Shown here: positions 58,609-64,000 of the stretch, one piece after another
Layout: the number at the start of each line of letters is the position of its first letter
How positions within the stretch are numbered: the stretch's first letter is position 1
Made by a program: the position numbers and the translations under genes
Notes under the pieces: generated by a model
Database searches by the model: none
Seen by the model: only the letters and a program-made list of their open reading frames with translations
What the model was told of the DNA's origin: nothing
DNA from: Eubacteriales bacterium
Lineage (GTDB): Bacteria; Bacillota; Clostridia; Oscillospirales; CAG-382
Assembly: GCA_028702135.1 (NCBI GenBank)
Contig: JAQVPJ010000005.1
Location: 55,626-119,625 of the forward strand
Length of the DNA: 64,000 nucleotides
Direction of reading: 5' to 3'

Positions 58609-60618
58609 TTATTCTTCTGGAATTAATGTGATTATATCTTTGATAGGCATACACATATCATCCGCTTCTTTAGATCTATGATGTGTTAGAATACTTTTAG
58701 CTACATTTTGCATTGCCGGGAAACCACTTCTTGTGAGGTGGTTAGCATAAATAACTACATTGACCCCGCGTTTTTTAAATTCTTCTTCTGTTACAGAATT
58801 GTATGAAGTAGGAACAACAACTATAGGGGTTATCTTGTCCTGCGCTCTAAACTTTTCGACAAACTCAAAAATTTCTGAAGGGTCTTTCTTTCTACTATGA
58901 ATCATGATAGCATCTGCTCCTGCACCCGAAAAAGCAAAAGCTCTTTCAAGAGCACCTTCCATTCCACGCTCCAGGATAAGGCTCTCAATACGAGCGCAAA
59001 TCATAAATTCTTTGGTTTTTTGTGCCCTTTTGCCTGATTTTATCTTTTCACAGAAATTTTCGATTGTATCCTGGGTCTGTTCCACTTCCGTACCAAACAA
59101 AGAATTCTTCTTAAGTCCAGTCTTATCTTCTATGATAACCATAGAAACACCCATGCGTTCAAGGCTCTTAACGGTATAAACAAAGTGTTCTGTCAACCCA
59201 CCGGTGTCACCGTCAAATATAATAGGTTTTGTGGTAACTTCCATAATATCATCAATAGTACGGAAACGAGAGGTCATATCTACAATTTCAATATCCGGCT
59301 TACCTTTTGCTGTTGAATCACAAAGTGAAGATACCCACATAGCATCAAACTGATATGTCTTGCCATCCTTAAGCACTGTTGTCTTTTCTGCAATCAATCC
59401 TGTTATGCCACTATGCGCTTCAATAGCATTAACAAATCCCTTCATGCCGAGGAGCTTTCTGAGTCTACCGCGACGGACATCAGGCATACCTAGTTGAGCT
59501 CTGCTTAGTTTTTCGAGATCAGTATATTTTGCATCTTTTGAATAAGGATATTCAACAAGTTTACCTCCGTACTCAGCTAAAACCTCTGTTACTTCATCGC
59601 GAATGGGTTTTTGGAACCCCTCTCTCCAGTCGTCTCCATGAACGATATATTCAGGTTTTAATAAACGAAGATTCTCTGCATAGCTAAGTTGCTTCTGTTC
59701 AATAACAGCGTTAACACCATTAATATTTTCTACTAATGTTTTTCTTTCCTCAAAAGGTAGAAGGGGGTACCTCTTAAAACTCGCAACAGCCTCATCAGAA
59801 AGCACGCCTATTGTTAATTTGCCAAGTTTAGCAGCTTTTTTTATAATGGCAATGTGACCGCTATGAATCATATCTGTAGAAAAACACATGTAAACCGTTC
59901 GGTTTTCAACTTCAGCAAGTTTCGTTTTAACAACAGCAAGATCCTCTGGTATGTCAATCTCCATGCATAATCTATTCTCTACATCAAACGCATAAATAAC
60001 ACAATCGTCAGTAATTTCATTCAATGCCACTTCTGCATAACAATTACGCCTATCTGATTCGCAGAAATCACATATCTTATCAAGCCATAAATTCCAATCG
60101 TTCTTTTTAAGCTTATATAGAGCCTGCGCTTCCATTACATCTGTGAAAAATTCAACACCGACTTTTTGTACTCTGCCATTACGAACAACAGCTTTAAAAT
60201 CTTTTTTTGGAATGGGTAAAGTTGAACTTACTTTCATGCAACTATTTTCAAAGCTTAAGATATCATCAAGAACAGAGGCTTCGAAAACAAGATCACCATG
60301 CATAAAAATAATATCTTCATCTTTTATGTATTCGCGAGCACAGTAAATAGAATATATATAGTTTGTTTGTGAATATAAGGGATTATTTACAAAGGTATAT
60401 TTAAGAGGCAATTCAAGAGATTTGCAATAATTAACAAGAACATCATCAAAATACCCTGTCGTCATTATAACTTCATCAATACCGGCAGCTGCAAGCAGTT
60501 TTAGCTGCCTGCTTAAAATTGTATCTTTCGATGAAATTTCAGTCATGCATTTAGGATGTTCCGAGGTAAGAACCCCCATACGATGACCGAGCCCTGAGTT
60601 AAGTATCAATGCTATCAT
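58609..60618 (-). CDS. pepM: Fusion protein: MobA-like nucleotidyltransferase + HxGH cytidylyltransferase-like + phosphoenolpyruvate mutase
   Basis: 'ALILNSGLGHRMGVLTSEHPKCMTEI'; 'STDMIHSGHIAIIKKAAKLG...VHGDDW'; PepM signature 'IEDKTGLKKNSLFG' and 'PIIFDGDTGGLTEHF'. Confidence 0.93.
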   Translation of the reverse strand: MIALILNSGLGHRMGVLTSEHPKCMTEISSKDTILSRQLKLLAAAGIDEVIMTTGYFDDVLVNYCKSLELPLKYTFVNNPLYSQTNYIYSIYCAREYIKDEDIIFMHGDLVFEASVLDDILSFENSCMKVSSTLPIPKKDFKAVVRNGRVQKVGVEFFTDVMEAQALYKLKKNDWNLWLDKICDFCESDRRNCYAEVALNEITDDCVIYAFDVENRLCMEIDIPEDLAVVKTKLAEVENRTVYMCFSTDMIHSGHIAIIKKAAKLGKLTIGVLSDEAVASFKRYPLLPFEERKTLVENINGVNAVIEQKQLSYAENLRLLKPEYIVHGDDWREGFQKPIRDEVTEVLAEYGGKLVEYPYSKDAKYTDLEKLSRAQLGMPDVRRGRLRKLLGMKGFVNAIEAHSGITGLIAEKTTVLKDGKTYQFDAMWVSSLCDSTAKGKPDIEIVDMTSRFRTIDDIMEVTTKPIIFDGDTGGLTEHFVYTVKSLERMGVSMVIIEDKTGLKKNSLFGTEVEQTQDTIENFCEKIKSGKRAQKTKEFMICARIESLILERGMEGALERAFAFSGAGADAIMIHSRKKDPSEIFEFVEKFRAQDKITPIVVVPTSYNSVTEEEFKKRGVNVVIYANHLTRSGFPAMQNVAKSILTHHRSKEADDMCMPIKDIITLIPEE

Positions 60619-62161
60619 TTTTTTTCCTTACCTTTTTGAGTATTTCAATTAATACATTTTTAGTATATTTGAATTCTTCATGCCTTCTGAAAACTATATA
60701 AAAAATCGCATTGGGAATCAAGATACACAATAAAATCCTTATGATGAAATTCCATATGGTTACTGTCGAAAAAAGCGCATTCGCTATATAATAGGTACAC
60801 AAGAATGCAAAAATTGTGATTACTGTGTAGGAAGTTATTTTTTTCAGATACAACAAACAACTTGTTTTTAATCTGATATTGTATAGTATGTATGCCCTTC
60901 TCGTTGTTTTATATAATTGAGAACATAATGTACCTATCATAATACCTGCAATACCGAATTTTATACCGAGAATAATTGAGACGACTAAATTAATAATTAC
61001 CTCTACAATGGGTACCCATTTACGGTACTTGTAGGATTCAGTACTATAAAAAGCATCATCCATCGGGTAACAGGTAGTATCAATAAATAATGTTAGTGCA
61101 GTTAAAAAAACAGGTAATATTGTCAGTATATATGGTTCACCAAGCCAAAGCCAAATAAACGGTGTTGATAGCACAGATAATGCAATAATACAAAAACCAG
61201 ATATCCAAAAGTATAGAAACGAAAGATTATCAATCAATTTTATTGAAGAAGCGTCATCAGATACTGCTATAAAATTTCGTGATGAATCTTGAGCTGCATA
61301 TTTTATTTTAGCCACTAAACTAAATATCTGGCTATTTAACATTTTATATGAAGAGTAAATGCCGTTAACTGTGAACCCCAAGAGTTTTGTGACCAGGATG
61401 TTGTCAGTATTTTTAACAACGACACTCGACAATGTGTAGTATGTAATACTGAACATTTCTTTAACCTGCGGAAGTGCCGGCCGATTACTTTTCGTTATTA
61501 CAAATAGTTCCGGATGTTCCCTTTTTACGATTATCTTACAAATGTAGAATGTTAAAATTTGTGACAATGTAACTATTAAGATATACACAAAGAAGCTTTG
61601 AAACAGTAATATACAAGCAATATTCAGGATTGTCGAAGCTACCGTAACGATAAAACTAATAGTATTCGTTAAATAACGCTTTTGATATGCCTCCAATAAG
61701 AATTCATAATAAATAAACAAGTAGCTTGCTGCATTTATCAATAAATATACAATATAAATATATTTAATGTAATCAATGGGGATTTCAACGCCATGTACAA
61801 GCCAAGGTAGAAATGCAAACAAAATTACACCAATCAACAATACTGCCAAGGAACGTATCATATACACAATTCGTATCAAGGAAAAAGTGTTTCTTAACTC
61901 CTCGGTATCGTTAGTAGCAATCGGTTTATGTATCTTTATAAACAAACTGCTGCATATACCACCATCAACAGCTGATAGCAGACCAAAAATCTCCGTCAGG
62001 AATGTATACAGGCCAACATATTCTATGCCGATTTTTTTTATAAAGACGGTTCTTAATACAAAAGATAAGACCATCGAAATTAATGCAAAAATTATTCCTG
62101 TAATTGAAGAAAGTAACACTCGGGCTTTTCGTGAACTATTAATTTCATTCGAAATCTTCAT
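60599..62161 (-). CDS. Polysaccharide flippase (Wzx/MATE-like)
   Basis: About 12-14 TM helices; 'FVLRTVFIKKIGIEYVGLYTFLTEIFGLLSAVDGGICSSLFIKIHKPIA'. Confidence 0.85.
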   Translation of the reverse strand: MKISNEINSSRKARVLLSSITGIIFALISMVLSFVLRTVFIKKIGIEYVGLYTFLTEIFGLLSAVDGGICSSLFIKIHKPIATNDTEELRNTFSLIRIVYMIRSLAVLLIGVILFAFLPWLVHGVEIPIDYIKYIYIVYLLINAASYLFIYYEFLLEAYQKRYLTNTISFIVTVASTILNIACILLFQSFFVYILIVTLSQILTFYICKIIVKREHPELFVITKSNRPALPQVKEMFSITYYTLSSVVVKNTDNILVTKLLGFTVNGIYSSYKMLNSQIFSLVAKIKYAAQDSSRNFIAVSDDASSIKLIDNLSFLYFWISGFCIIALSVLSTPFIWLWLGEPYILTILPVFLTALTLFIDTTCYPMDDAFYSTESYKYRKWVPIVEVIINLVVSIILGIKFGIAGIMIGTLCSQLYKTTRRAYILYNIRLKTSCLLYLKKITSYTVITIFAFLCTYYIANALFSTVTIWNFIIRILLCILIPNAIFYIVFRRHEEFKYTKNVLIEILKKVRKKNDSIDT

Positions 62162-63947
62162 CTAGAATCTCCATCATGTTTTTTGCAGTTTCTTTCTTGA
62201 TATCATAATACCTTTTCTCAATGGTTTCCAGTAAATAAGCAATTCTTTTCCTGTTTATTTTTTTACTGATGTTGTAATAACCATTCGGATCACTAGTCAA
62301 ATCATACACTTTGCTTATCTCACCATCTTCGAAATTTTCATATAATCCGACTTTATATGCAACAAGATATTTTTTATCCCGAGCACTGAACCATATCCTG
62401 CGGGAAAGCAAATCCGGGCAACCGGGTCCCATGTACTCTGTTATTACGGTATCTTTATTTGGTGCATTTTCATCAATCATCGAATATCCGACAAATGAAT
62501 CAGGTTTCTTAAATCCAAGTGTGTCAAACAAAGTTGGAAAAACATCCATTGAATTGTGAAATGAAGAGATGGTTTTCCCGGTAAATCCGGGAACACGAAT
62601 CATCATTGGAACATGATAACACTCATCATCAAAACAGTTCACTTGTATGCCGTGTAAAGGATAATAACTGTATGATGAACCATGATCAGAAACAATCATC
62701 AAAGTCGTATTGTCCCAGATACCGAGTAACTTTAATTCTTTGCAAAACTTCTCAATACAATAATCAACGTATCTGAGTGTCAGTAAATATGGCAGACTAC
62801 CTCGGAAATTTGTTTCTATTTTTTTTAAGAATGATCCCAGCACATCGAACTCCTGACTGTGCAGATCGGGATCTTGTATATCATATGTAAAATAAGAAAT
62901 AAATTCATGAGGGTCAAGAAAATGCATGGATAAATAAAACGGCTTGTCGTTATTACGTTGCGTAAGTAGTTGAGAAGCAAACTCAAGTTGTCGTCCCGCG
63001 GACGGCATGTTTTGCCAGCCGGATTGAAAGCTGTTTTTTATCATATCATTCGATGCTCTGAGACAATATCTGTAATTAGAAAGAAATCGCAATTCATCTT
63101 TATCACGAGATGATAAGTAATGTAACATACCGCATGCAATCCTTTTTATGCCAGGACGATTATTCTTTATGTTTGTATTTATATTTTGACGGTTAACCCT
63201 TGCGAAAAAGTCTTTATACTTTGAATATATTTCCTGACGCATATAATCTCTGTCAATGTAAGCATCAGCATCGATAGTATCTAAAGAAGCGAGTAAATGG
63301 CTTTTTCCCATTTTCAGCAATGTAATTATATATTCTTTTGAATCATTGTAAAACTTGTCCTTTTCTATATACAGCTTTTTCAAAGCAGATTGAAAATCAA
63401 AATTTCGGCAGCTCTTTTCAATCAAACTGACAGATGATTTATTATTTAGAGCATCCTGATAAAAATCGATCCAACATTCAAACATCAAATCGACACGCTT
63501 GCGAAGCAGAGCATATTCCGAATCAGTTAATTCTCTTGTTTTCAAGGCTTCGGAATAATATGAAAAAATACCGCCCCATTCACTATTATATAGGAATTTA
63601 CTGGTATAATAAGTTTTATCAATGCTTTTTTTAATTGTCTTGCCGATAAGGTAATATGGATAATATAAACCGATGGTTTCATATCCATGATTGTGAAACA
63701 CTTCGAAGTGGTTACTCGGGGATGTATTTAGTTTAAAATAATACCCGAAATTATCCAAGGTGTTTCGGCCTGTATACAGACTTTTCGTTGCAGCATCCGT
63801 ATACGGACCTTGTGAATACAAATTTTCAGCAGTAATGCTCTCACCTTTTAACGAGTCAATGAAAGGAGTAGGACTGCATTTATTTCTCGTCGTTCCTATG
63901 CAATCCCACACTACGGAATCGACGAGTATGCAGATAACGTTATTCAT
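62145..63947 (-). CDS. Alkaline-phosphatase-superfamily (sulfatase-fold) protein with Thr in the nucleophile position
   Basis: 'NVICILVDSVVWDCIG', 'SQGPYTDAATKSLYTGRN', 'LMIVSDHGSSYSYYPLHG', 'YHVPMMIRVPG'. Confidence 0.85.
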   Translation of the reverse strand: MNNVICILVDSVVWDCIGTTRNKCSPTPFIDSLKGESITAENLYSQGPYTDAATKSLYTGRNTLDNFGYYFKLNTSPSNHFEVFHNHGYETIGLYYPYYLIGKTIKKSIDKTYYTSKFLYNSEWGGIFSYYSEALKTRELTDSEYALLRKRVDLMFECWIDFYQDALNNKSSVSLIEKSCRNFDFQSALKKLYIEKDKFYNDSKEYIITLLKMGKSHLLASLDTIDADAYIDRDYMRQEIYSKYKDFFARVNRQNINTNIKNNRPGIKRIACGMLHYLSSRDKDELRFLSNYRYCLRASNDMIKNSFQSGWQNMPSAGRQLEFASQLLTQRNNDKPFYLSMHFLDPHEFISYFTYDIQDPDLHSQEFDVLGSFLKKIETNFRGSLPYLLTLRYVDYCIEKFCKELKLLGIWDNTTLMIVSDHGSSYSYYPLHGIQVNCFDDECYHVPMMIRVPGFTGKTISSFHNSMDVFPTLFDTLGFKKPDSFVGYSMIDENAPNKDTVITEYMGPGCPDLLSRRIWFSARDKKYLVAYKVGLYENFEDGEISKVYDLTSDPNGYYNISKKINRKRIAYLLETIEKRYYDIKKETAKNMMEILDEDFE

Positions 63948-64000
63948 GAATTGCTCCTAATAAGTTGTTCTTATTGTCGCTCAATATTTCTTTATATAGA

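Noticed and set aside
62145-63947. Active sulfatase
   Set aside because: The Cys/Ser of the formylglycine motif is Thr and the CxPSR motif is absent.

Overview
64-kb chromosomal window that looks like a low-to-mid GC Clostridia (Oscillospiraceae-like) genome; taxonomy is inferred from gene content only. Left and centre are mostly housekeeping or surface genes: pseudouridine synthase fragment, VanZ-like, lipoproteins, WYL regulator, SDR, RNase J, MurA, paired short chromate transporters, flotillin/NfeD, GDPD, CopA/CopZ, RimI/TsaD, Ogg, ProAB, Maf, 2-hydroxyacyl-CoA dehydratase activase pair, aPGM. Four accessory regions stand out. (1) 52.2-64 kb: a unidirectional minus-strand cluster with PEP mutase (fused to two nucleotidyltransferase-like domains), phosphonopyruvate decarboxylase, Fe-dependent phosphonoacetaldehyde reductase, LicD, IspD-like/SDR pair, a split TPP enzyme, a flippase and an alkaline-phosphatase-superfamily protein with a Thr in the nucleophile position. 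It reads as a pathway for a phosphonate-decorated (probably 2-hydroxyethylphosphonate) glycan and continues off the right edge. (2) 18.9-22.8 kb: a Type II R-M operon with a frameshifted XRE controller-like gene, flanked by copies of a structured repeat that carries the 3' end of the adjacent tRNA-Ser(GGA); two copies form an exact 142-bp-period tandem. (3) 43.5-45.3 kb: an overlapping four-gene cassette (HprK-like kinase, PqqD-like, S26-type peptidase, SLOG) with no visible precursor peptide. (4) 28.9-29.4 kb: a structured noncoding region next to an unlisted 30-aa Cys-tailed membrane microprotein. Also notable: MurA with Asp at the fosfomycin-target Cys position, a DnaA-box-like cluster, and several disrupted genes. 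No searches or folding programs were run; family calls are by eye.
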